The translations under genes were made by a program, and so were the position numbers. Shown here in pieces: positions 26,535 through 35,026 of a stretch of 64,000 bases of DNA. The notes beneath the pieces were generated by a model. The model saw only the letters and a list, made by a program, of their open reading frames with translations. It ran no database searches and was not told where the DNA came from. Location: the NCBI GenBank assembly GCA_024103425.1, contig JAGFIS010000021.1, forward strand, positions 1-64,000. Reading direction: 5' to 3'. Position 1 is the first letter of the stretch, and each line of letters opens with the position of its first letter. Source of the DNA: Chitinophagaceae bacterium (lineage in GTDB: Bacteria > Bacteroidota > Bacteroidia > Chitinophagales > Chitinophagaceae).

Positions 26535-26951
26535 ATGAAATCAGACAAAGAATACATGAAACGCTGTGAAGAACTGGCTAAGGTTGCCGGGGAGAAAGGG
26601 AATGTGCCGGTCGGCTCTGTTATTGTCAAAGAGTGTGAAATTATTGCGGAAGCAGAAGAAGCAGGGAAAACAAAAAACGATATCACCTGCCATGCTGAAA
26701 TTGAAGTAGTGAGAGCAGCTGTTAAAAACTTAGGCTCAAAAGACCTCTCGGGCTGTACGCTCTATACGACCCACGAACCGTGTGTGATGTGTTCTTACGC
26801 CATCAGGTTTCACAGAATCAGTAAAGTGGTGTATCTCCACCCTGTGGAATATCTCGGAGGTATTACTTCTTCAATGCCTGTGCTGACGACAGATGAGGTG
26901 CCTGCTCACTGGGGAAAGGCTCCGGAGATTGTCAGGTTTTCAGAAGGATAA
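26535..26951 (+). CDS. nucleoside/cytidine deaminase family protein
   Basis: A 138-residue zinc deaminase. The first zinc motif HAEIEVV is at about residues 54-60 and the second, EPCVMCSYA, at about 80-88, giving the His, Glu and two Cys ligands. It is most like the guanine/tRNA-adenosine deaminase branch of the CDA superfamily. Being 39 bp behind the GH63-like gene, it may be cotranscribed. The substrate cannot be read from the sequence. Confidence 0.85.
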   Translation: MKSDKEYMKRCEELAKVAGEKGNVPVGSVIVKECEIIAEAEEAGKTKNDITCHAEIEVVRAAVKNLGSKDLSGCTLYTTHEPCVMCSYAIRFHRISKVVYLHPVEYLGGITSSMPVLTTDEVPAHWGKAPEIVRFSEG

Positions 26952-27030
26952 AATACTTTTCTTTCGCCGCAGTGTTTTCCGCCGCGGCGCAGACGCTGCA
27001 CGGCATTAAAGAATCAAGATAAAAAAGAGA

Positions 27031-27052
27031 TTGCGGGTCAAGCCCGCAATGA
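27031..27052. repeat. small palindrome GATTGCGGG...CCCGCAAT
   Basis: ATTGCGGG and CCCGCAAT form an 8-bp stem around TCAAG, with no T-run. This kind of GTCATTGCGGGCTTGACCCGCAAT sequence is a dispersed intergenic hairpin in many bacterial genomes. It belongs to the non-coding interval 26952-27473. Confidence 0.6.
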
Positions 27053-27069
27053 CAATCCCTTTATAGTGT

Positions 27070-27349
27070 CTCGCTGTTCAGGTGCGGATATGCAGCGAAG
27101 GAATCGTTGCGTGGTGTATCTGTGCCATCCTATTTCTCCGCGACCAGGGATGGTCACGGTACTATCGGCATCATTAAATATTTCTGACGCAAGTTTGCAA
27201 CTTGTGCCTCCTAAATCTGCCGGATTGTATCCAGATTTGTTTTTCACTTTTTAGGTTATGAACGAGCGTTTCGCTTACACTTGAAAGGTTGCATTTCCTC
27301 TAAGTTTTCAGACCACCCCTACCCCTCCGGAGGAGGGGAATTTTGGCTG
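27070..27349 (-). repeat. composite dispersed repeat, copy A
   Basis: Read on the minus strand, this copy runs CAGCCAAAATTCCCCTCC (27349), then the hairpin GGAGGGG, GGGGTGGTC, a spacer with CGAAACGCT, then ATCCGGATACAATCCGGC, ACAAGTTGCAAACTTG, GACCATCCCTGGTC, and GGCACAGATAC, ending in CGCTGCATATCCGC. The same order recurs at 46151-46420 in the plus orientation. The module is made of at least four palindromes and has no reading frame of note. Nothing else is seen in 26952-27473 besides the palindrome at 27031. Confidence 0.85.
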
Positions 27350-27473
27350 TTTTCTTAGGCTTCCTTCAAATGCCCATTTGCGACATCAGTTTTGCTGGAA
27401 CATTTATATATTTTCTTTGAAGTACCTCCGGCTTTAGCTGCGGACGCTGCGGAATAATTGATTCGTAAATTCA

Positions 27474-28538
27474 TCACTCAAAGTCTCCCCTATCAACGTC
27501 GTAGATGAATTTGATGACGCCATCCATAAATACTTTCTGGTCGTCCCACATACACATGTGGCTGCCATCAGGACAGAAAAGGTAACGGCCGCGCTGTACC
27601 ATTTTACTTTGTTCTTCCATGGCGTTAGGATCCATAGTATCATACTTTGCGCCTACCATCAGCGTGGGGACTTCGATTTCTTTCAAACGATCCTTGATAT
27701 CCCAATTAGCCAGGCGGCCTGCAATTCCAAACTCTGACGGTCCCTGCATAATGGTATATACCTGCGAAGAGACCGGGGCAGACTCCAAGTGTGCAAAAGT
27801 TCTGTTCACCGCATCAGGCCATTCTTCCAATCTGCAGATATGCTGCTTGTAGAAGTTAGGTGTCAGCAATTCCATATATCTCGGATTATCAAAATCACCG
27901 CGGGCTTCTATATCTCTGATTTCTTTCAATACATCGGGATCCATAGTCTTCGACAAAACTTCCTGTGCATACCTGCCATAGTCGGGACAACTGGCCATCA
28001 TGTTCGCTACAATCAGCCCTTTCATGTGCTGCTGATATTTGAGCGCATATTCCATACCCAAAATACCGCCCCAGGAATTTCCGAGGATGTAAAAATTGGA
28101 TGCATCAGCACCTATCGCTTTGCGCACCTGCTCCACCTCATCTACATATCGCTCTATCGTCCACAAGCTGGTATCGGTCGGCTGATCACTGTAAGGAGCA
28201 CCTAACTGGTCGTATTCGTAAAACTCAAATCCTTCCTTCGGGAAAAAACTCTCAAAGCACTCCATGTATTCATGTCCGGCAGCAGGTCCGCCATGTAACA
28301 ACAAAACTTTGATATTTGGATTGTTCCCGAATCTTTTGGTCCATACCTTAAATTCCCCGGCAGGAGTTTGAATAGGTATCATACGTACACCGGCCGTCTG
28401 TACGGCAGCATCTCCGTAATCAAAATATTCTGCAACAGTCATGTCCTTTCCGGTGCGCCCGGGATTGGAATTGCATGAAAACAGCGCCAGCGAGAGTACA
28501 ACAGCGAATTCGAACAGATAATTTTTTTTGTCAGCCAT
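27474..28538 (-). CDS. prolyl aminopeptidase-like S33 hydrolase, lipoprotein
   Basis: A 354-residue alpha/beta hydrolase. The ATG at 28538 is chosen over an upstream TTG. A lipoprotein signal ends at the Cys in SLALFSC (near residue 22). The oxyanion motif LLLHGGPAAGHEY lies near 77-89, the nucleophile elbow GNSWGG near 154-159, and the C-terminal SHMCMWDDQ His near 329. The HGGP motif and proline-iminopeptidase architecture suggest removal of N-terminal proline from peptides at the cell envelope. Twenty bases separate it from the DoxX gene downstream in coordinates. Confidence 0.85.
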   Translation of the reverse strand: MADKKNYLFEFAVVLSLALFSCNSNPGRTGKDMTVAEYFDYGDAAVQTAGVRMIPIQTPAGEFKVWTKRFGNNPNIKVLLLHGGPAAGHEYMECFESFFPKEGFEFYEYDQLGAPYSDQPTDTSLWTIERYVDEVEQVRKAIGADASNFYILGNSWGGILGMEYALKYQQHMKGLIVANMMASCPDYGRYAQEVLSKTMDPDVLKEIRDIEARGDFDNPRYMELLTPNFYKQHICRLEEWPDAVNRTFAHLESAPVSSQVYTIMQGPSEFGIAGRLANWDIKDRLKEIEVPTLMVGAKYDTMDPNAMEEQSKMVQRGRYLFCPDGSHMCMWDDQKVFMDGVIKFIYDVDRGDFE

Positions 28539-28564
28539 AGTCAACAGTTTTATGCTTTAAAATA

Positions 28565-28963
28565 TCAATGCAGCAAGGCATCCAGCGAAATCCGGCCGGC
28601 TCCGAACGCCGCGATAACCGCACCCAAAACCAGCATGATCACATCATACTCCCATCCCTTTTGGTTGGCCCAATACGGACTGTGCCATTTGAAGATCTGC
28701 ATGTAAGTCGTACCGATCATCAGCAAGACGATACCGATACCGGCCAATTGTGCCAGGAAACCGGTCAGCATGCCAATAGCTGCCAACAGTTCGGCGGTAG
28801 CCACAACATAAGCCACGGGCAGAGGAACACCGTCGTTTTTGGCAAAGCCTTTAATGTCTTTGAATTTATGACGTGACTCGGCGAGAAATGTAACAAACAG
28901 AATAATACGTACCAACAGTAAGGCTACATCCTGCGTGCAGGATGGCAGAGCAATGTCAGACAT
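28565..28963 (-). CDS. DoxX family membrane protein
   Basis: The ATG at 28963 gives 132 residues, normal for DoxX. Four hydrophobic helices are visible: LLLVRIILFVTFL, VAYVVATAELLAAIGML, LAGIGIVLLMIGTTYM and VIMLVLGAVIAAFG, with the family-typical ESRHKF after helix 1. DoxX proteins are small inner-membrane proteins linked to redox or sulfur metabolism. It lies 26 bp upstream of the prolyl peptidase gene in the same direction and may share its transcript. Confidence 0.85.
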   Translation of the reverse strand: MSDIALPSCTQDVALLLVRIILFVTFLAESRHKFKDIKGFAKNDGVPLPVAYVVATAELLAAIGMLTGFLAQLAGIGIVLLMIGTTYMQIFKWHSPYWANQKGWEYDVIMLVLGAVIAAFGAGRISLDALLH

Positions 28964-29158
28964 GATTGAGTTGTTTTGTATGAACCAAGACAGTAGTTGT
29001 GCTCTCAAATTTAAAATTTTCCCTTTATAACAAGTGAAAAGTAATAATAACGAGATTCACGATTCTTGACACTATATCGCACAAAAAGAAAAATACAAGC
29101 AAAATCTATCTTTTGATAGTCTTTTGTTTCTGACTTGTAAATATAAGTTAGAGCATAG

Positions 29159-30586
29159 TCAGGATACCTTTGCCAAGCACCTTTTAATCATCTCTATTGC
29201 CCTGTCAACCGTCTCCTTCTTAGAGCGGAAAGACAATGCTGCGATGCGGATAACAAACTGATCATTCAATACTGTCGAACTGAAATAGACATCACCGTCC
29301 TTATGAATTTCAGCCATAAGTTGTTTGTTCTTCTCCTCGGCATCTGACTCAAAGGGATACCTGAAATAGCTGACAGACAAATCAGGCTCCAGTCCTAACT
29401 CAAAACCGAGTTCTGCCAGCTGCATCCTGAAGTACTTGACCAACAACAGTTTTTCTTCCAGACACGCAACGAAGGGCTCAATACCGTGATATTGCAGCGG
29501 TAACCAAAGGCGCAACCCTCTGAAGTGGCGTGTCAGTTCTGGAGAGAGGTTAGCCGGACTTTTAGCCATCTCCTCTCCTGCTGCATCCTGCATATAATTT
29601 CCTGAAATCGAGTTGGAATGGAAGACGGAATTCTTGTCTTTCACCAGCACTCCTGCAAGCCCGTAAGGAATGAACATGCTCTTGTGCGGATCGACAATAA
29701 TCGAATCGGCCCGGCCGATTCCTTTGAACAAATCTTTCTTTGAGGTGAGGATGAAAAATCCGCCGTAAGCAGCATCCACATGAAACCACAAACCATATCT
29801 TTCAGCAATATCTGCAATGGCGTCTAATGGATCAACGGCTCCGGTATCCGTAGTACCCGCAGTGCCAATCACGAGAAAGGGATTGAGTCCGTCGGCGATA
29901 TCACGTTTCACCTGTGCTTCCAAATCGTAAGGCAGCATTCTGTAACGATCGTCAATCGGAATATAGCGGAGGATGACATCTTCCAACCCGATAATCCGCA
30001 GTGCTTTTTGTGCCGAATGGTGCACCTGTTCTGTTAGGTAAACAACGCTTCTGGTAATCTCTCCGTTCTTCACACCGAACTTATCCCTTGCAGCAGTAAA
30101 GGCCACCAGGTTGGATACCGAACCACCTGAAGTGAGTGTCCCAACCGCACTCTGCGGAAAATTGAAAATCTTTTTCAACCAGTTGATGACTTCATTTTCA
30201 ATCGTAGCAGCACCGGGATTTGCATAATGCACCCCTGCATAGGGATTCGTAACTGCTGCCAGAAAGTCGGCTAGCGCAGCCGAATAAATTCCCCCGGCCG
30301 GTATATAACCGAAATGCTTACCCGAAGGTGCTATAATACCCGTTTCGATAACTTCTTTCTGGTAGGTATTTAAGAGATCGGCAAAGGAATGTTTTTCATT
30401 ATTAATGCTCAGATTTCCCGCCTCTTTTTCAGTGAAGCATTTAGCCTGTGCAAGGCTCTCAATGAAGCTGTCAGCATAGGCCGTCACTTCACCGGCCATG
30501 GTTTTTCTTTCTTCTCTTCCTATTTCTAACTCGCGGCTTGTATTGTTCAGTTCCTCCAGCCGTGCAATAATTTCTTCTCTGTTCAC
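29159..30586 (-). CDS. PLP-dependent decarboxylase, aromatic-L-amino-acid decarboxylase family
   Basis: A 475-residue group II decarboxylase. Seen are the SGGSVSNLVAF phosphate-binding region near 154-164, FHVDAAYGGF with PLP-contacting Asp near 270, and SIIVDPHKSMFIPYG near 297-311 with the PLP Lys. The start is a GTG at 30586; no better ATG is in frame upstream. Such enzymes decarboxylate tyrosine, tryptophan, DOPA or related acids; the exact substrate is unknown. The stop is followed by an A/T-rich stretch with no clear terminator. Confidence 0.85.
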   Translation of the reverse strand: MNREEIIARLEELNNTSRELEIGREERKTMAGEVTAYADSFIESLAQAKCFTEKEAGNLSINNEKHSFADLLNTYQKEVIETGIIAPSGKHFGYIPAGGIYSAALADFLAAVTNPYAGVHYANPGAATIENEVINWLKKIFNFPQSAVGTLTSGGSVSNLVAFTAARDKFGVKNGEITRSVVYLTEQVHHSAQKALRIIGLEDVILRYIPIDDRYRMLPYDLEAQVKRDIADGLNPFLVIGTAGTTDTGAVDPLDAIADIAERYGLWFHVDAAYGGFFILTSKKDLFKGIGRADSIIVDPHKSMFIPYGLAGVLVKDKNSVFHSNSISGNYMQDAAGEEMAKSPANLSPELTRHFRGLRLWLPLQYHGIEPFVACLEEKLLLVKYFRMQLAELGFELGLEPDLSVSYFRYPFESDAEEKNKQLMAEIHKDGDVYFSSTVLNDQFVIRIAALSFRSKKETVDRAIEMIKRCLAKVS

Positions 30587-30655
30587 AAAACTGATTTTAG
30601 TAATTGCTTACACTTCCGTGGTTTCCGGAAGTTCTTTTTTTATTCACTGATTCTG

Positions 30656-31093
30656 TTAATCCAACGGTTCTCTTGTGGTAATGGCTATCCTGTTCCATCC
30701 GTTGATGGCAACAACCGACATGATTACGGCCGCCATTTCTTTATCCGTCAGATGTTTTCTGGCTTCATCCCATACGTCATCGGGCACTGCATTATCGGCA
30801 ATCAGTGTCATGCACTCGGTCAGGGCGAGCACTGCTCTTTCTTTTTCTGTAAAGAGATCGGTTTCTCTCCATGCATCCAGCAGGAAAAGACGCTGAGCGG
30901 TTTCACCAATCTTCATCGCATCGCGTGTGTGCATGTTCAGGCAATGTGCGCATCCGTTAATCTGTGAAGCCCTGGTTTTGATAAGTTCGTATAGTTTTTT
31001 ATCCAATCCGCTTTCAGCGATATACTTCTCCAATCCGATCATTGCCTGAATGGCGGGATGATCTACTTTTCCGACATTAAATCTCTGTTCCAT
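30656..31093 (-). CDS. AhpD/carboxymuconolactone decarboxylase-like protein
   Basis: A 145-residue helical protein of the AhpD-like family with the redox motif CAHCLNMH near residues 48-55 (two Cys plus His), as in alkylhydroperoxidase. The KTRASQINGCAHC context is canonical. It probably reduces peroxides or handles a thiol-linked substrate. Divergent from the thioredoxin gene at 31251, which could supply reducing power; that link is inference. Confidence 0.88.
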   Translation of the reverse strand: MEQRFNVGKVDHPAIQAMIGLEKYIAESGLDKKLYELIKTRASQINGCAHCLNMHTRDAMKIGETAQRLFLLDAWRETDLFTEKERAVLALTECMTLIADNAVPDDVWDEARKHLTDKEMAAVIMSVVAINGWNRIAITTREPLD

Positions 31094-31250
31094 AGTGACA
31101 TTCTTTGAATTTTATTTAAAAAACAAATCTTCCTCATTCGCTTCCGCCACAAGGGATAAAAGTACTGATTAACTGTTGCTTTACGGGTAGTATAATTTCA
31201 GAATTGAGTAAAATTTTATTGGGAACTTCGCATCCGTAATTTCCTAAAGC

Positions 31251-31559
31251 ATGTTGCCCGCAAACAAAGATCAACACAAACCCATCCTCGTAGATTTCTT
31301 CGCCGAATGGTGCGGTCCATGCCAGACCATGGAACCGGTATTGAATGCCCTGCATGATAAAATGCAGGATGAATTTGAGATTATCAGAATTGACGTTGAT
31401 CAGTATCCGCAGGCTGCAGTGAGTTATAAGATAATGCACGTTCCGACCTTTATCTACATAAAGGACGGTAAAGAACTCTGGAGAAAATCCGGCTTAGTGC
31501 CGATACGCGACCTGGAAGAGCTGATTCTGAAAACTAAATCGGGTGAACCGGGTAAATAG
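31251..31559 (+). CDS. thioredoxin-like protein
   Basis: A 102-residue single thioredoxin domain with the active site WCGPC at residues 20-24 and the cis-proline in VPTFIYI near 65. No signal peptide, so it acts in the cytoplasm as a dithiol reductant. It has the full thioredoxin length. Divergently transcribed from the AhpD-like gene with a 157-bp shared upstream region. Confidence 0.9.
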   Translation: MLPANKDQHKPILVDFFAEWCGPCQTMEPVLNALHDKMQDEFEIIRIDVDQYPQAAVSYKIMHVPTFIYIKDGKELWRKSGLVPIRDLEELILKTKSGEPGK

Positions 31560-31691
31560 CTGTGTTTTTACTTCTTATTTCCCATTTCGATAAGTCTGTT
31601 AAACTTTTAATTCGGAAATTCGCCACTTTGCGACCGTAAGGCAATGTCTCAGGTTGGCACATTAGGATTAAAGTAGATACGGACTTAGTTT

Positions 31692-32144
31692 ATGACGTTA
31701 TACAGGATTCTCGTAGTGATTCATGTGCTCTCTGCTATTCTAGGGCTGGGGCCCGGATTTGTTATGATTTACATCGTAACCAAAGCCAAGACTATGACTG
31801 AGTTGAGGCATGCCTACGTCATCCGCAACCGGTTACACATCTTCGTAATGGTGGGAGGCACTATTTTGCTTTTGTCAGGACTTGCAATGGGTTCAATCAA
31901 TACCCATCTCTTTCAACAAGGCTGGTATGTTACAAGTCTGATATTGTTTTTGATTGCTCTGGCTTTCGGACCGGTTGTACTGTCGCCCAGATCAAAACCT
32001 ATTAAGAAACTTCTGAAAGAACACGAAGGAGATACCATTCCGGATCATTATTATAAGATGGCAAAGAATTTATTTTTCTACGAACGCATAGAAAATGTTC
32101 TCTTCCTGATTATAATAATACTGATGGTGTTGAGACCTTTTTAA
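31692..32144 (+). CDS. DUF2269 family membrane protein
   Basis: A 150-residue protein with four hydrophobic helices near residues 5-27, 49-66, 79-96 and 133-149. The start (YRILVVIHVLSAILGLGPGF) carries a His in the first helix, characteristic of DUF2269. Function unknown. It precedes the DUF2249 gene by 38 bp in the same direction. Confidence 0.8.
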   Translation: MTLYRILVVIHVLSAILGLGPGFVMIYIVTKAKTMTELRHAYVIRNRLHIFVMVGGTILLLSGLAMGSINTHLFQQGWYVTSLILFLIALAFGPVVLSPRSKPIKKLLKEHEGDTIPDHYYKMAKNLFFYERIENVLFLIIIILMVLRPF

Positions 32145-32182
32145 AAAAGAAAATCTGATCACAAAACAAATACCATAAAATT

Positions 32183-32938
32183 ATGAGTGATGAAAATAAA
32201 CCCATTGAAGAATTAGACGTAAGGGTTCTTGTTCCGATTAAGCGCCATGAAAAACTGGTAAAGTTATTCGGAGATATTAAAGCAGGCGACAGCTTTATTT
32301 TTATTAACGACCACGACCCTATTCCACTTTATTACGAGTTCAAATCTATTTACGGGGATGTCGTTGGCTGGGAATACCTCAACCGGGGCGGAAGGGAATG
32401 GAAGGTGAAGGTTACACGCACCGAAGATTCCAGTGCCCGTGAAATGAAGGGCATCGCTACCCTGCTCGACCTGCGCAATGCCGATAAGAAGGAATGGAAG
32501 CAAATTGTTTTCCATCGTTATGGTATGATGGAGACCGATACTACCATGGAGATTATTTCGAGAGAAGACCCCGTGGAGATCAGGGAAATCTTTAAGAACA
32601 AATTTGCCGGGCAACACGAGTGGTCTTACAAAAAAGAAGTGCCTGATGAATATGTAGTACACGTTAAGAAAATCGTGAAAAGCGGATTGGGTGATGACGG
32701 ATTCTCTGTAGTCAATGAATTCGATGTCCGTCCTTTCCCGCCGACCGAAAGACACGAGATGTTCTACAAAGCTTTTGCTGACATTAAACCCGGTGAGGCT
32801 TTTGAATTTGTAAACGACCACGACCCGAAACCGCTCTACTACCAGATGGAGGCAGAGAGCAACGAACCTTTCAGGTGGGAATATCTTGAAAAAGGGCCCG
32901 AAGTATGGAAGGTGCGTGTTGTGAAAGTAAAAGAATAA
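32183..32938 (+). CDS. protein with two DUF2249 domains
   Basis: A 251-residue protein with two copies of the DUF2249 domain, about residues 10-82 and 170-250. Both contain the motif NDHDP followed by PLYYE or PLYYQ, then WEYL and the terminal KVRV or KVKV strand. The linker domain (about 83-165) is different and not recognised. Single-domain relatives are small and associated with denitrification and hemerythrin-type proteins. Here the tandem form stands in a redox-rich neighbourhood. Confidence 0.8.
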   Translation: MSDENKPIEELDVRVLVPIKRHEKLVKLFGDIKAGDSFIFINDHDPIPLYYEFKSIYGDVVGWEYLNRGGREWKVKVTRTEDSSAREMKGIATLLDLRNADKKEWKQIVFHRYGMMETDTTMEIISREDPVEIREIFKNKFAGQHEWSYKKEVPDEYVVHVKKIVKSGLGDDGFSVVNEFDVRPFPPTERHEMFYKAFADIKPGEAFEFVNDHDPKPLYYQMEAESNEPFRWEYLEKGPEVWKVRVVKVKE

Positions 32939-32940
32939 GC

Positions 32941-32970
32941 TTTTTCTTGTTTCTTGTTTCTTGTTTTTTA
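32941..32970. repeat. TTTCTTG microsatellite
   Basis: Three units of TTTCTTG or a close variant (TTTTTCTTG, TTTCTTG, TTTCTTG) directly after the DUF2249 stop. Copy number is low; it could be prone to slippage. Confidence 0.5.
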
Positions 32971-32981
32971 CTAATAACAAA

Positions 32982-33022
32982 ACAGCCGTAGTCTTTGCAG
33001 ACTGCGGCTGTTCTCTTCTTAA
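32982..33022. terminator. bidirectional terminator between convergent genes
   Basis: ACAGCCGTAGTCT (32982-32994) pairs with AGACTGCGGCTGT (32999-33011) over 13 bp with one wobble and a TTGC loop. T-rich sequence follows on both strands. It separates the DUF2249 gene from the convergent thioredoxin-like gene. Confidence 0.75.
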
Positions 33023-33054
33023 CACTTAAAACCTTAAAACCAGGACAAATTCAT

Positions 33055-33621
33055 TTATAATAACTCCAGCAGCTCCTGTGCCGTATCGTGACCTTTATTG
33101 AGCGCATAATATTTCTGGACATCATTATGAAACTCTTCCTTGTCGTATGCCACGGGATCTTTTTTATGTTTTTCAAACAACTCCCTTCCGTATGCCGGAC
33201 GCGGGCCCCAGTGGGCAATCACATTGAAATCATTATCCAGGAAAATCACAACCGGAATAGACTTGGAACCATTGGTCAGGAAATCATCAATCAGCGAAGG
33301 CTCCTGATCTCTGTAGGTGATTCTGACCTCATTGTCATTAAATAGTTTCACTACAATCGGAACTGCATTACTCGCATCACCACACCATGGTTCGGAAATA
33401 ATCAATATTTTTCCTTTGAAATCCTTATCTGCCAGCAGTTTCAGTTGCTCTTCCGAGGGGTTAAAAATTTTCATCGTACGCTCCATCCGGTGAACACCTA
33501 ACTCAAAATACTCATGGTATTCGGTGTCAATTCCCGGTTTCGGATGAGCTACCGCCTCCTTGGCTTCCTTCATGTACTCATCGTAACTAACTGCGTTATC
33601 CCAAAATTCCTTAATCTTCAT
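33055..33621 (-). CDS. thioredoxin family protein (atypical)
   Basis: A 188-residue protein whose central part has a thioredoxin fold: ILIISEPWCGDASNAVP near 70-87, with a WCGDAS motif instead of CxxC, and the cis-proline region KSIPVVIFLD near 124. Only the first active-site Cys is present, so disulfide reduction by the usual mechanism is unlikely. The N-terminal 60 residues are helical. Similar small proteins are common in Bacteroidota; role unknown. Convergent with the DUF2249 gene. Confidence 0.75.
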   Translation of the reverse strand: MKIKEFWDNAVSYDEYMKEAKEAVAHPKPGIDTEYHEYFELGVHRMERTMKIFNPSEEQLKLLADKDFKGKILIISEPWCGDASNAVPIVVKLFNDNEVRITYRDQEPSLIDDFLTNGSKSIPVVIFLDNDFNVIAHWGPRPAYGRELFEKHKKDPVAYDKEEFHNDVQKYYALNKGHDTAQELLELL

Positions 33622-33987
33622 AAATCTGTTTTTCGTTCTGAATCATTTAATTTTTAAATCACAATTTATCCCGCCGGGCGGGACAAAAACCTTCATTTTA
33701 CTCCCCATCCCGCAAAAAAATTGCCAACATCCTGAATGACATCACTTTATGCAGTAATGACAGGAAAAAACGACCAATCGTCTGAAACAGATACCGGAAA
33801 CTGCTTTTCCTGACGAGAATACTCTAAACCTCGGGTTTTACGAAAAACGCAAACAGATTTTACCATATCATAAAATCGCCGGCCGGCCTCAAATTGCCAT
33901 TATTAAAATGTACTTTTGCGTCCACACTAATGATCCGGTACGCCCCGCGTATCCCCTCATTTTTAAAATTATCATTCTCACTCTCGT
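33622..33987. other. 366-bp divergent intergenic region before the mevalonate cluster
   Basis: Contains the palindrome TCCCGCCGGGCGGGA at 33669-33683 and an A/T-rich part. A TACTTTTG -7-type box lies at 33911-33918, 70 bases before the first mevalonate gene. No coding sequence is seen. Confidence 0.5.
33911..33918 (+). promoter_or_regulatory. TAnnTTTG -7 box of the mevalonate cluster
   Basis: TACTTTTG fits the Bacteroidota -7 consensus; the ATG of the IPP isomerase gene follows 70 bases later. A convincing -33 TTTG is not seen at 19-20 bp, so the assignment is tentative. Confidence 0.45.
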
Positions 33988-35025
33988 ATGAACAGCAACA
34001 AGGCCAACCTTCAAAATGGTGCAGCGGAAACAGAATCGCGGAAAGACAGCCACATGGCCTTAGCCCTCTCTTCGCAAAACGACACGATCGATACGAGGTT
34101 CTATTACGAGCCGATGGTGGCGGCCCACCCCACACCCGGCAGTGAGTGGAGGGTACAACTCGGACAAAAATCACTGAAATACCCGCTGTGGATTTCCAGC
34201 ATGACAGGCGGTACTGCAAAAACCAATGTCGTGAATCAGCGGCTGGCAAAGGCAGTTGCGAAATTCGGTCTCGGAATGGGTGTCGGCTCTGCCAGAATTG
34301 CATTGGAAGATCCGGATAAAATAAAAGACTTTGACCTGCGTCCGGTTCTCGGTAAGGAGGCGCCCTACTACCTCAACTTCGGTATTGCCCAGGTAGAAAA
34401 GCTGATCAAATCAGGTTCGCTGACCTCAGTTTCTGATCTGGTGGGCAAGCTCGATGCAGACGGAGTGATTATCCACGTCAATCCACTTCAGGAATGGATG
34501 CAGCCCGAAGGCGACAGGATAGAGAACATCCCCATTGAAACAATCAAACATTTTCTTGAAGCTACCCGGCTAAGGGTGATTGTTAAGGAAGTGGGTCAGG
34601 GATTCGGTTACGAAAGCATGAAGCAATTGTTGCAATTGCCGTTGACGGCAGTGGAATTCGCCGCTAACGGAGGCACTAATTTTTCCAAGCTGGAATTACT
34701 GCGCAATCAGACAAAAAGCAAATACCTGATGCCATTTATTCGGGTCGGCCAACCTGCTGAGGAAATGGTAGATATCAGCAATCGCCTCTTCGAGGTGTTG
34801 GGCGATAAGGCAAAATGCCGCACTCTGATTATAAGTGGCGGGATCAAAACATTCCTGGACGGTTACTACCTGATTCGCAAATCAAAAACAAATGCGCTGT
34901 ACGGGCAGGCATCAGAGATGCTGAGGCATGCAGCAGAATCGCAGGAAGCATTAGAAGAATTTATCCAATATCAGATAGAAGGACTGATATTAGCAAGAAC
35001 ATTTTTAACGATAAAAGAAAAATAA
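33988..35025 (+). CDS. fni: type 2 isopentenyl-diphosphate delta-isomerase
   Basis: A 345-residue FMN-dependent TIM-barrel isomerase that interconverts isopentenyl and dimethylallyl diphosphate. Motifs: RKDSHMALA near residue 18 (substrate phosphate binding), PLWISSMTGGT near 64-74 with FMN contact, GSARIALEDP, HVNPLQEWMQPEGD near 160-173 with the Glu/Gln active region, and VKEVGQGF near 197. It is the first gene of the mevalonate cluster and is followed after one base by HMG-CoA reductase. Confidence 0.93.
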   Translation: MNSNKANLQNGAAETESRKDSHMALALSSQNDTIDTRFYYEPMVAAHPTPGSEWRVQLGQKSLKYPLWISSMTGGTAKTNVVNQRLAKAVAKFGLGMGVGSARIALEDPDKIKDFDLRPVLGKEAPYYLNFGIAQVEKLIKSGSLTSVSDLVGKLDADGVIIHVNPLQEWMQPEGDRIENIPIETIKHFLEATRLRVIVKEVGQGFGYESMKQLLQLPLTAVEFAANGGTNFSKLELLRNQTKSKYLMPFIRVGQPAEEMVDISNRLFEVLGDKAKCRTLIISGGIKTFLDGYYLIRKSKTNALYGQASEMLRHAAESQEALEEFIQYQIEGLILARTFLTIKEK

Positions 35026-35026
35026 G

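Noticed and set aside
30608..30640. Hairpin ACTTCCG...CGGAAGT followed by a T-run
   Set aside because: The T-run is on the plus strand, where no transcript is expected; on the minus strand, where the genes lie, no T-run follows. Not listed as a terminator.
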